NCBI RefSeq assembly: GCF_024054565.1
Contig: NZ_JAMXLR010000092.1
Span: 372,001 to 436,000, forward strand
Reading direction: 5' to 3'
DNA length: 64,000 nt
Origin: Aeoliella straminimaris
Lineage (GTDB): Bacteria > Planctomycetota > Planctomycetia > Pirellulales > Lacipirellulaceae
The notes under the pieces: generated by a model
Databases searched by the model: none
The model's input: the letters and a program-made list of their open reading frames with translations, nothing else
What the model was told of the DNA's origin: nothing
Position numbers and translations under genes: made by a program
Part shown: one piece after another, positions 27,458 through 38,900 of the stretch
Layout: each line of letters opens with the position of its first letter
How positions within the stretch are numbered: position 1 is the first letter of the stretch

Positions 27458-28648
27458 ATGAAGCGTATGTGTGACACCAGACTACGTAGATTTAGGCAAT
27501 TCATTGCCGTGAACGCCCTTATCGGTTGTTTGCTGACCACAACGCTGTGCCAAGGTGACGAACCGACGCGTCCCCAGCCGGTTGTGCTTCGCCTGCCGCA
27601 CTATCATGACCTGCTTTATGCTGCTGTCGCGATTGAAGGTCAGGAGCACCAGTTTGTTCTTGACACAGGAAGTCAGGTTCATGTCTTCGACCATCGTTTG
27701 AAGTCGTATCTTGGACCACCAATCCGCACGGCCCGGACTGTCGATTCTGAGGGCATCAAGTCAGAGACTGAGCTATTTCACCCTCCTATTTGTCAGGTTG
27801 AAAAACTGGAATTGTCGCCAAACGCGGCAGTTGTCTGCGTCGACTTAGAGCCCGTTCGACAAGCCATTGGCAAGGAGATTGAAGGTATCCTCGGCATGCC
27901 TTTCTTTGCCACACATGTCGTTCAAGTTGACTTCGACCAGCGAAAGCTGCGAATTTGGCCTGGGTCAGTGACACCTTCTAGCGACTGGGGAGAAGCTGTG
28001 CCAGTGGCCGGTTTCGTGAAACATTCGCCCGCCGTTTACGCCGATTTCACAGGCTTGCCAGACGAGCCAATCACCATCGATACCGGATTCCGAGGTACCA
28101 TCTCACTTCGTTCAGGTCTTTATGACCAGCTTGTTAGTCGCTCAGAAATCAATCCTTTAGGAACTACTTACCGAACCACTCTAAACCAAGGAGTTCTGCT
28201 AGCCGAAGGAACGCTTTCGACTATTAAAGTCGCGGGCAATACACACCATAAGCTGACCGTGGAGCGAAGCCAGTCAGATAGTAGTCGAATTGGACTAGAA
28301 TACCTTCGACGCTATAAAGCCACCTTCGACGTGGCTCGGGGACGAATCCATCTAGCAAGAGGCTTCGATTACGATTCACCAGAGGATGACATCAGACTCG
28401 GTGTCCGCTTCTTACGAAAAATAGATGCAACTGTTGTCGATGAGGTCGAACCGAATGGTTGGGCGGACAGTGTTGGAATCGAGACTGGAGACGAGGTCTT
28501 GGCAGTGGGTGGGCGGACAACGTCAAGCAAACCAATCGCAGAGGTCGAATGGACCTTCGAGAATGCGATTCGGTCAGACCGCGAGCTGGTCATCAGAGTA
28601 CGTCGGGCGGGAAAGCCAATCTCTCTGCCCACCGACGGAGGCAAGTGA
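27458..28648 (+). CDS. Secreted double-domain aspartyl protease with PDZ
   Basis: 396 residues from ATG 27458 (MKRMCDTRLRRF, then a signal segment AVNALIGCLLTTTLCQ). Two retropepsin-like halves are present: FVLDTGSQ (DTG at 69-71) with the later hydrophobic-Gly turn GILGMPFF (143-150), and ITIDTGFRG (DTG at 208-210) with SRIGLEYL (276-283). A PDZ domain follows (about 318-385, VEPNGWADSVGIETGDEVLAV). Together the halves could form one active site within a single chain, like pepsin, without needing a homodimer. The gene is AT-richer than its neighbours. The nearly 300 bases before the ATG are open in frame, but the translation lacks export features. Confidence 0.8.
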   Translation: MKRMCDTRLRRFRQFIAVNALIGCLLTTTLCQGDEPTRPQPVVLRLPHYHDLLYAAVAIEGQEHQFVLDTGSQVHVFDHRLKSYLGPPIRTARTVDSEGIKSETELFHPPICQVEKLELSPNAAVVCVDLEPVRQAIGKEIEGILGMPFFATHVVQVDFDQRKLRIWPGSVTPSSDWGEAVPVAGFVKHSPAVYADFTGLPDEPITIDTGFRGTISLRSGLYDQLVSRSEINPLGTTYRTTLNQGVLLAEGTLSTIKVAGNTHHKLTVERSQSDSSRIGLEYLRRYKATFDVARGRIHLARGFDYDSPEDDIRLGVRFLRKIDATVVDEVEPNGWADSVGIETGDEVLAVGGRTTSSKPIAEVEWTFENAIRSDRELVIRVRRAGKPISLPTDGGK

Positions 28649-29079
28649 ATAACTGCAAGCACTCGCTCAATGATTAAACTGCGTTCGTCGTGACACCCTT
28701 GTGCACCCTCTGCCTACTCCATCCAACCGAGAGGAACGGATTCGCCTCAACAGTTCCCACGTGGCGTCTGGCAATCTCTGTCCTCTCTGTTTTCTCCTGT
28801 TCAGAAGACTAACCGCGGCCCGCTGCGGTCTCGGTCTCGGTCCGGCAAATGGAGAATCGGCTGCTCGACCGCTGTATTTATTTCCCTATGAACCCAGGGC
28901 GGCGTTTCGCTCGTTCCTCGCTGCACTTGGCCCGGGCTATCATATTGCGCCACTTCGTGGCTATCCGACGAGACCTTCTCTGCGTAGTGGCATAGCCCGA
29001 GGAGACATAGCTCGCGGAGGAAGTGTGCCTCCGGCTAGGGCTGGTCCATGTGCTTGAAACTCTCGCACGCACCGCGCAC
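28649..29079. other. Intergenic, about 430 bases, no gene seen
   Basis: The stretch lies between convergent genes. Positions 28890-29045 contain text of the kind that recurs between planctomycete genes (GGCCCGGGCTA, CCACTTCGTGGCTATCCG, GCATAGCCCGAGGAG), rich in short self-complementary words. I see no coding sequence with start and ribosome site. Confidence 0.4.
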
Positions 29080-29117
29080 AAAAAAGGGGCGGCGATACCC
29101 GTAGGTGTCGCCGCCCC
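29080..29117 (-). terminator. Rho-independent terminator of the glutamine synthetase gene
   Basis: GGGGCGGCGA (29086-29095) pairs with TCGCCGCCCC (29108-29117), extended by ACC/GGT in the loop; on the minus strand six U follow (complement of A 29080-29085). It begins 45 bases after the glnN stop. Confidence 0.9.
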
Positions 29118-29161
29118 CTTCAATCGGAGATTCCCCTCTCCTACTTACTTAATACCACTTG

Positions 29162-31417
<2,256 letters not shown>

Positions 31418-31547
31418 ACGCACACACACCCTTTACGCATCAGAAGGAATTGAGAATCGCAACGACCTTTGCTGAGAAGGTTGGTTGCGAGCGAAGGCGT
31501 CCGAGCCTGCCGATGCCACGATCCGTGCGGCGAATCTAAACAGTGGT

Positions 31548-31564
31548 AGCAACTTGCGTGCCTG
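31548..31564 (-). promoter_or_regulatory. Sigma-54 (RpoN) promoter of glnN
   Basis: Read on the minus strand, CAGGCACG-CAAG-TTGCT matches YTGGCACG-N4-TTGCW at every position but one (A for T at the second). The -24 GG and -12 GC are correctly spaced. The expected transcript start is near 31537, about 120 bases before the glnN ATG. Confidence 0.7.
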
Positions 31565-31975
31565 CGATCCGCCAGGCTACCTGGGTTAGCTGTCGTGGAC
31601 TCAAATTACCGGGGTTTTTTGCAGCCGCGACTTTCCGAACGGGCTTGTTTTGAGACAGCGGCTGGGGGCCTTGCCCGAAATCGTAGCAACCGATGCACTG
31701 TTGCTAGGCGGACTGGCTGCACCCGGATAACTGCCTCAGGTTATCTGCTTTTCCTGCCCCCCGAAAGCCGTAAGGAACCGCCAATCGTTCGGTTCACCGA
31801 GATTTTCCCCGAAGTAGCAATGGACCCTCCGGGGCGGGGCTGGACGCGGGATTAAATTCGGATAGCGTAATGGTTCCACAGCCGAGGGCGTGGCGGACCC
31901 CCGAGGATTGTTGCTCCGCAAGGTGACGATGCGGGGAAGGAACTCGAGCATCCGCTCAATAGGAGGACAGTGAGG

Positions 31976-32209
31976 GTGGTCTCCACTGAAACTACCGGGC
32001 GTAGCCGCCGCCGTTTGCAGGCGGACGAGGCCAATTGTCGTGTCGTTGGACCCGACGAATACTGCAGCCTGCTGCTGGGATTCACCCGGCTCGTACGGGC
32101 CGACGACCCCTCGACCGGCATGTGCGGACTGCACGATGCCCAAACGGGTATCACTTACCTGATCGATGGCGCCAAGCTGGCTCGGCACTCCTTGCAGGCG
32201 TTGGGCTAA
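31976..32209 (+). CDS. Small hypothetical protein
   Basis: 77 residues from GTG 31976; AGGAGG at 31961-31966 is nine bases before it, which favours this start over GTG 31970. The product is soluble: an Arg-rich start (TGRSRRRLQADEANCRV), then LLLGFTRLVRADDPS, CGLHDAQTGITYLIDG and a short helix. No family is recognised. It is followed 123 bases later by another small hypothetical on the same strand. Confidence 0.55.
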   Translation: MVSTETTGRSRRRLQADEANCRVVGPDEYCSLLLGFTRLVRADDPSTGMCGLHDAQTGITYLIDGAKLARHSLQALG

Positions 32210-32332
32210 GGCCCACCCGGGGGGCCGCGCGGCTCTCACTCGACAAGTCGCAGCGAACGGGCTCCGATCTTTCTTGAAGAGAGAAGTTGCTGCTTCGGAA
32301 GATCGTGCGTGAGAGGGGAATTAAGTGCCCAC

Positions 32333-32806
32333 ATGGCCAGTTCGAGCGACCTCGCGGTTTCTGAAATCAACCAAGAGCTTGGACGACTTTGCAGCCATCT
32401 AAACGGTCGAAGCCTGAACTATACCGCGCAGATGCAACTCTGGGCGGCACCAGACATGGCCGGCGAACCGATTGACGAGATAATTAAGTCGGCCGTGTCC
32501 AAGCAATCCAAGCTTGGCGGATGCACCGTCTCTAGCACGGATGAACTCATCGAGGAGTTAACGGCCTGTGTGAATTACGATGGCGACGCAGGTTCCCATC
32601 CGAGTCCAGGGTTCGCGAACTCGAAGCAAGGTGTAGAGATTGTCGCCTCTCTTGTCCAACGATTGCGCAACCTGGCACTCGGGGGCGACGTATACTCATT
32701 TTGGCTAACCGAGGGACATCCGTTCTATCCCGTGTTTTGGGACTTCGCGTTTCTGGTAGAGCATGGGCCAGACGCATATGTGTTCATTGGATCGAGTTCG
32801 GACTGA
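32333..32806 (+). CDS. Hypothetical protein
   Basis: 157 residues from ATG 32333, without signal peptide or membrane segment. The sequence has a mixed alpha/beta character (AVSEINQELGRLCSHL, GVEIVASLVQRLRNLA) and ends with an aromatic stretch (YSFWLTEGHPFYPVFWDF, then LVEHGPDAYVFIGSSSD). Composition is less GC-rich than the flanks. No family is recognised. It is convergent with the LRR gene. Confidence 0.6.
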   Translation: MASSSDLAVSEINQELGRLCSHLNGRSLNYTAQMQLWAAPDMAGEPIDEIIKSAVSKQSKLGGCTVSSTDELIEELTACVNYDGDAGSHPSPGFANSKQGVEIVASLVQRLRNLALGGDVYSFWLTEGHPFYPVFWDFAFLVEHGPDAYVFIGSSSD

Positions 32807-32933
32807 CCGCAATCGTTGCACGTTGCATTTGCACTCACTCCTCGGATTCATTCTCCTGCACGGCCTTCTCAATAGGCCCAGCGCCCGGGTTCCGCGCCAG
32901 CGAGTTCACCCACCCTACGTGCGACGACGGCGA

Positions 32934-33959
32934 TCACTTCGACCGCTTCGCCCTGTGGTAAATCTGCGCGTTGGGAAATGCCTCTTCCAGTTGGCGTGCT
33001 CCGTCCGGGGTGATGTTGGTGTCTCCCACCATGATGTCTTCGAGCGAAGTGATACGACAAAGATGCTCGACGCCACGATCGGAAATCTCCGTGAAGTTTA
33101 AGTTCAGCGTCTTGAGCGAGGGCAGGTCGAGCAGGTGAATCAAGCCCGCGTCGGTAATGGAGGTGTAGGCCAGCGTGAGTGACTCCAGCTTTTCCAGTCC
33201 GGCGAGGTTGCGTAGTCCCTCGTCGGTAATCTGGGTTCCCGATAGGTAAAGCGTCTCGAGCTTGTTCAGCTTGCCAAGGGACTTGAGCCCTTGGTCGGTG
33301 ATGTTGGAGTCGTCCACGATCAACTCCCGTAGTTCGGAGAAATCGCCAGCCAGCAGCAGGTCTTCGTCCGTGAACTGCGGCGCGCCCGGCGGCGACCCCA
33401 TGTGCAGGTACACCACATGTCCCGCGTCGTCGATCGTCCAGCGGGCGCCGTGTTGCAGCAGTGCTTGTCTGGCGTGTTGCTCCGACTTAGCGGGCCGCTC
33501 GGGGTATTGGTAGTCGGGCGGCCGCTTGGCGGCGGCTTGCAGGTAGTCGTAGATCACGTGGTTGGGTTCACTTCCCGCCCAGTAACGCTGCTTGCCACTA
33601 GCCAGACGAATCACCTCGAAGGGGGGCTGCTCTTCGCTTGCCGGCTTCGCTTTGACCAACGCGCTGGGCACCGCGTCGAAATCAATGACGCACAGCTCTT
33701 GGAGTTCTTCGAAATTGGCCCACGCCGGCCCCGATCGACCCTCGCAAATCTCGTGGGCCTCGGTCAAGTCGTCCCAGTTCTGGGGCCACGCACCGTGGTT
33801 CCGCTCCATGTGCTCGATAAGCATCTCCGCTACGCGCTCCTGCGCATAGCAGTCCCGAACACTCGCGAGGGCATTGCGAACAAGCCAGATGGCTCCCAGA
33901 GGAACCGCCAGGACGATCGCCAGCAAACTTACGAGCAGAATGATTTTACCGCGAGACAC
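32934..33959 (-). CDS. Membrane-anchored leucine-rich repeat protein
   Basis: 341 residues from GTG 33959: GAGGAG lies seven bases upstream and the start leads directly into a membrane helix (KIILLVSLLAIVLAVPLGAIWLV written from residue 4, about 23 residues). The open frame continues upstream to 34064, but that part is not convincing. After a linker, residues about 200-335 contain five LRR units of the cysteine-free type (LRELIVDDSNITDQGLKSL, LETLYLSGTQITDEGL, LESLTLAYTSITDAGL, LKTLNLNFTEISDRGV, LEDIMVGDTNITPDG). Such proteins are expanded in planctomycetes; the ligand is unknown. Confidence 0.8.
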   Translation of the reverse strand: MSRGKIILLVSLLAIVLAVPLGAIWLVRNALASVRDCYAQERVAEMLIEHMERNHGAWPQNWDDLTEAHEICEGRSGPAWANFEELQELCVIDFDAVPSALVKAKPASEEQPPFEVIRLASGKQRYWAGSEPNHVIYDYLQAAAKRPPDYQYPERPAKSEQHARQALLQHGARWTIDDAGHVVYLHMGSPPGAPQFTDEDLLLAGDFSELRELIVDDSNITDQGLKSLGKLNKLETLYLSGTQITDEGLRNLAGLEKLESLTLAYTSITDAGLIHLLDLPSLKTLNLNFTEISDRGVEHLCRITSLEDIMVGDTNITPDGARQLEEAFPNAQIYHRAKRSK

Positions 33960-34097
33960 AACAAGACTCCTCGCCAAACACTGCGGCAGGTCTCCGAGTG
34001 GGAAGCAGTTGCCAATGTGATTATAGCTGCAACTCGCGCATTTCGCTTCCATGTCATGCTCCACCGTCTGGCGACGATGGCTACATGATGTCAGTCG

Positions 34098-35471
34098 CTA
34101 CGCGGCGGCTTGAGTCTGATCGGCGGCGGTCGGCAGCAGCCTCTCCAGCAGATCGACCGTCCGACTCGTGGCGCCAAGTTGGGTGGTGACAAACGCCTGG
34201 GCTCGGGCGCCGAGATCATGGGCGAACTGGCGGTCCGTGAGGCATCGCTCGACGAAACGCTCGAGTTCCGCCCGGTCGGCTACCACTTGGGCCGCGTCCG
34301 CGGCGAGTAGCGCGGCCACAATGTCGCGAAAGTTCCAGGTGTTGGGGCCAAAGCAGGTGGCCACGCCGTACGCGGCCGGTTCGATCATGTTCTGCCCGCC
34401 CCGATCGCCGAAGCTGCCACCGACGAAACCAATGTCGGCCGTGCCCCACCACGCGCCAAGCTCGCCGACCGTGTCGACCAGCAGGGCAGGGGAGGGGGAA
34501 CGATGTGCTGATGGTTCGGACCGCTCGCTGCGGCGTTGCCAATCAAGGCCTGAGGCATCGAGCACTGCAGCAACTTCGTCGAAACGCTCGGGATGGCGGG
34601 GAACGACAACCAGCTTGAGTTCAGGGTACCGATCATGCAGCCTGCTGAAAATTTCCGTAGCGAGCTGTTCTTCGGGCGCCTGCGTACTGCCGACGAGCCA
34701 CACGATATCCTGATCGGTAAGGCCGAACAGTTCGCGGAGCGCCGTGGTGCGCGAGTTCGTGCGATCGGTTGACGCGCCGTCGTATTTAAGCGAACCGGTC
34801 ACGACCACTGCGTCCGATTGATGCTCGGCCTTCGCTCGGTTGCGAAGTTGGCGAAAGCGGTCGGCGGTGGTGCCGTCCTGGGCGGCAATCAAGTCGACTT
34901 GGCGGAGCACTCGACCGACGAGCCAGCCGATGCGACTGTAGCCTCGATAGCTGTTGTCGCTCAAGCGGCCGTTAATGATGGCAACCTGGGCGCCGTGCTG
35001 TTGGGCGGCGGCGATCAGGTTGGGCCAGAGTTCGAGTTCGGCCAGCACCAGCAGCGTGGGATTCACGCGTCGCATCGCCCGGCGGACCGCCCAACTGAAG
35101 TCGAGTGGGCAGTAGAACACCGTGTGGTCGGCGCCGTACTTGCGGTTGGCCAGGTCGAAGCCAGTCTTGGTGGTGGTGCTGATCACCACTTCCAAGTCGG
35201 GGCGTCGGTTGGCCAGTTCGCCGATCGTGGTGGCCAGCAGGTTGACCTCGCCCACGCTCACGGCATGAATCCATGCCCGGGGCCGCGAGGCATCGCACTG
35301 CGGAACTTGGCCGAGCAACTTGGCCATCCAACCTTCGCGGTACTTGCCCTTGGTGGCGGCCGCCCACAACAGCAGCGGGGTGCAGAGGATTGCGACCACT
35401 GCGTACAGCGTGTTCAGCAGATAGCTTTCGAGCCGCCTCAAGTGGGATTCCTTTCCCTGCTTGCTCGCCAT
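34098..35471 (-). CDS. waaA: 3-deoxy-D-manno-octulosonic acid (Kdo) transferase
   Basis: 457 residues, GT-B fold family GT30. It transfers Kdo from CMP-Kdo to lipid A precursor at the inner face of the cytoplasmic membrane. One N-terminal membrane helix (18-39, NTLYAVVAILCTPLLLWAAA) is followed by KGKYREGWMAKL and the signature HAVSVGEVNLL (E75 is the expected catalytic base). The C-terminal half has VWLVGSTQAPEEQ, VVVPRHPERF, DTVGELGAWW, IGFVGGSFGDRGGQN and EPAAYGVATCFGPN, the CMP-Kdo pocket. It shows that this planctomycete makes Kdo-containing lipopolysaccharide. The lipoprotein gene at 35493 lies just upstream in the same direction. Confidence 0.95.
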   Translation of the reverse strand: MASKQGKESHLRRLESYLLNTLYAVVAILCTPLLLWAAATKGKYREGWMAKLLGQVPQCDASRPRAWIHAVSVGEVNLLATTIGELANRRPDLEVVISTTTKTGFDLANRKYGADHTVFYCPLDFSWAVRRAMRRVNPTLLVLAELELWPNLIAAAQQHGAQVAIINGRLSDNSYRGYSRIGWLVGRVLRQVDLIAAQDGTTADRFRQLRNRAKAEHQSDAVVVTGSLKYDGASTDRTNSRTTALRELFGLTDQDIVWLVGSTQAPEEQLATEIFSRLHDRYPELKLVVVPRHPERFDEVAAVLDASGLDWQRRSERSEPSAHRSPSPALLVDTVGELGAWWGTADIGFVGGSFGDRGGQNMIEPAAYGVATCFGPNTWNFRDIVAALLAADAAQVVADRAELERFVERCLTDRQFAHDLGARAQAFVTTQLGATSRTVDLLERLLPTAADQTQAAA

Positions 35472-35492
35472 GTCGCATTGCGGCGATGGCCG

Positions 35493-35915
35493 TTAGTACT
35501 GGTTGATCGACTCCGAGCCCAGGCTGGTTGGCACCACGTCTGTGGTGATATCGACCTCGATATCGTCCACATTGGGGTCGTCGCTCGGCAACAGGTGGTC
35601 CGATTCACCCAACATCGTGTGGCTGTCGACTCCGCCACCTATGGTCAGCCCATCGCTGCCCGGCAGATTGGACTCACCAGTGGGAGTTATCGAGTAATCG
35701 GGCGTCGAACGCAACATCGTTGCGTCGTCGTCGAGGCCCAGAGGGTTGGCAAGGTCCAACTCGGCTTGCTTGATCCGGGGGCGTCTATTCACACGCGCGG
35801 GAACCGCTACCGTTTCGGACGAACCGTGAGGTGCAGAGGTGTTGGAACTGGAACATCCTGCCAGCACTGCTAGTGCACCGGCACATAGAGCGGGCCTGGT
35901 AAAACCCAAACGCAT
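35493..35915 (-). CDS. Hypothetical lipoprotein
   Basis: 140 residues. The N-terminus MRLGFTRPALCAGALAVLAGCSSS has a lipobox (LAGC) with Cys21. The mature part is hydrophilic, acidic and low in predicted structure (IKQAELDLANPLGLDDDATML, DGLTIGGGVDSHTMLGESD) and ends DVVPTSLGSESINQY. No domain is recognised. It is 21 bases upstream of waaA and may be cotranscribed with it. Confidence 0.7.
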   Translation of the reverse strand: MRLGFTRPALCAGALAVLAGCSSSNTSAPHGSSETVAVPARVNRRPRIKQAELDLANPLGLDDDATMLRSTPDYSITPTGESNLPGSDGLTIGGGVDSHTMLGESDHLLPSDDPNVDDIEVDITTDVVPTSLGSESINQY

Positions 35916-35998
35916 GGGACTTCTCCCTACTTATGGTGAACAATCGCCTGTTCGCCGCCTAAGTAAGGTCGGTGCCCCGCGACCCAACAACAACTAAT

Positions 35999-38900
35999 TT
36001 ACCGATCTGAATTTCGCATGCAACACTGCTTGAACTTTTTTCCGCTCCCGCAGGGGCAGGGGGCGTTGCGGCCCACGCGTTCGCTGCGATTGCGAATCGG
36101 GTCGAGCTTTCGCTCGGTGCCGCCGGAAGCCTCGATGGCGGCCTGTTGTTGTTGGCCGATTTCCGATTGCGGTGCCTCGTCGTGGATGGCGCGCGTCTCG
36201 GTCCAGGTGCTTTTGACGAACCGCTCGTCGAGCTGTTCCATCTTGAATACCAGGTCCGTGACGTAGGCTCCCGTCGAGTCCCACATCTGCTCGAACATCC
36301 GCATGCCTTCCCGCTTGTATTCCACCTTGGGGTCGACTTGAGCGTAGCCACGCAGGCCAACACTCGACCGCAAGTGGTCCATCGCCAGCAGGTGTTCCTT
36401 CCAGGCGGTGTCCAGAATCTGCAGCAGCAGCATCCGCTCCATCTTCCGCATCTCGGGCCGGAACTTGTCTTCTACTTCGCGGGAGACGCGGCGCAAGGCT
36501 TCGTCCAAGTCGAGCTTGGCGAGTTCGGCGCTGGTAAGATCCGAATCGCAGGCCGACTTCAGCCACTCGGCCAGGTCGTCCAGTTTCCCATTGCTGCCGG
36601 TCACCTGGCCCAGAGTGCTGTTGCCGCCGTCGTGTCCGGCGAACAGGTTCTCTACGCGGTGGCGGGCCTCCTCGGCCACTTCGTTGGCCTTAGCGGCTGA
36701 CTGCTGGCTGCAGGCCACCAGCACTTTCTGGATCTCGTCGCGCTGCTTGTTCTTCAAATCGTCCAGCGTCAGCTGGGCGTCGAAACGACGCTTGGCCCAG
36801 GCCACGAGATCTTCGCGGCCTAGTCCAGCCGCACCCGCGGCGGGGCCCATGAACTGGTATAGACCTGCCAGCACTGGATACTCCGACTCGCGGACATCGT
36901 AGGCATGCTGAACCCGCTCGTGGGCGATGTCGATGATCTCCGAGGACGACTTGTCCTTCACTTCGTCGACGGCCACGTCGACGCCGAACTTGTCTCGCAA
37001 CCATGCACACGCGGTTTGTACCGAGTAGTCGGGTTCCAGGTACCGCTCGCAACTGGAAAGGTCGATCTTGTCGATGGCCTCGTGCGCCCTGTCGATCAAG
37101 TGCTCGGCAACGTTGTCGATGCCCAGCTTCTTCAGTTCGCGATCGTTGAAGTTGTAGCCCCAGCGAGCATTGACCCACTTGGCCAGGGCGTTCCAGTTCC
37201 AATCGTCCGGCTCGTCGACGGGCAGGTTTTCCTCGATGGCCTCGAGCACTTGCGATTCGGCCAGTCGTTGGGCTTCGTCGCGGGCATTGCGCTGGGCTTC
37301 CTCGTACGACTGGTTGCGGAAGTCGCGGGCTTCGAGTTGCACGCCCAGCAGGTTCGAAGCCACGGCGGCGAACGAGTCGACGCCGTAGTTGGGGGCGAGC
37401 ACGATCCCCAGGTGGTGGTCGATCTGCTCGCGGATCATGTCGGTGATCAGGTCGCGGCAGTTCACTCCGTCGAGGATCTGTTGGCGGAAGCTGTAGACGC
37501 GCTTTCGTTGCTCGTCCATTACCTCGTCGTACTCGAGCAGATTCTTACGAATCTCGAAGTTGTACTCTTCGCGTTTCTTTTGAGCACCCTCGATGCGACG
37601 GCTGACCATCTTGCTTTCGATGGCTTCGCCTTCCTGCATGCCGAGCCGGGTGAGCATGTTCTTCACCCACTCGCCGGCGAAGATCCGCATCAGATCGTCT
37701 TCGAGCGACAGGTAGAAGCGGCTCGAACCGGGATCGCCCTGACGACCGCAACGACCGCGAAGCTGCAGGTCGATACGGCGGGCTTCGTGGCGCTCGGTGC
37801 CGACGATATGCAGGCCGCCGAGTTGACGAATCTCCTTGCCCTGTTCCCGCATGCCAAACTTCTGATCGAACTCGTCGGTCAGACGCTTCCACTCCTCTTT
37901 GGGCACGTCCAGGCGGCTGTCGTATGTCTGCTGCAACTCGGCCCAGGCCATGTTCTCGGGATTGCCGCCGAGGATGATGTCGGTACCACGACCGGCCATG
38001 TTCGTAGCGATAGTCACGGCCCCTTTGCGGCCGGCCTGGGCGACGATCTCCGCCTCGCGTTTGTGCTGCTTGGCGTTGAGCACCTCGTGCTTGATGCCGC
38101 GTCCGTTGAGCAGATTGCTGAGCCGTTCGCTCTTCTCGATCGAAACGGTACCCACCAGGATCGGACGGCCGTGCTTCTGGATCTCGGCGATCTTGTCGAC
38201 CGGGATTTTCTCCTGCTTCTTGGAGTCTTCGGCCTGGAAGACCACCACGTGGTCCTTCTCTTCCAGGATCTCGCCGCGGATGATCTCGCCCGACTTCAAC
38301 TGGATCTGGTCGAACTTGATCAAGCCTTCAATTTCCTCGGCGATCGCTTCGTACTTTTCCTTCTCCGTACGATAGATCACGTCGGGATGGCCAATCCGCT
38401 GCAGCGGTTTGTTGGTCGGCACGCCGATGACGTCCAGCTGGTAGATTTTCCAGAACTCGCCAGCTTCAGTCAGCGCGGTACCGGTCATACCGGCCAGCTT
38501 GTTGTACAGCTTAAAGAAGTTCTGCAGCGTGATCGTGGCGAGCGTCTGGTTCTCTTTCTTGATTTCGACGCCTTCTTTGGCCTCGACTGCCTGATGCAAA
38601 CCATCGCTCCATTGGCGGCCTTCCATCAAGCGGCCGGTGAACTCGTCGACGATAACAATGCGGTCCTCTTGGATCACGTAATTAACGTCGAGCTTGTACA
38701 GATAGTGGGCCTTCAGCGAGTTGTCGATCAGGTGTGGCCACTGCATGTTGCCGGCAGTGTAGAAGCTATCGACGCCGGCCAGTTTCTCCGCCTCACGCAC
38801 GCCTTCGTCGGTCAGGCTGACGTTGTGTTCCTTCTCTTTGACCTCGAAGTGAACGTCCTTCTTGAGGCCTCGCGCCACCTTGTCGGCCCGCTGGTACTTG

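Noticed and set aside
31736..32239. Minus-strand open frame of 167 residues
   Set aside because: It runs antisense to a small plus-strand gene with a strong AGGAGG site and reads as Pro/Arg/Gln-rich shadow.
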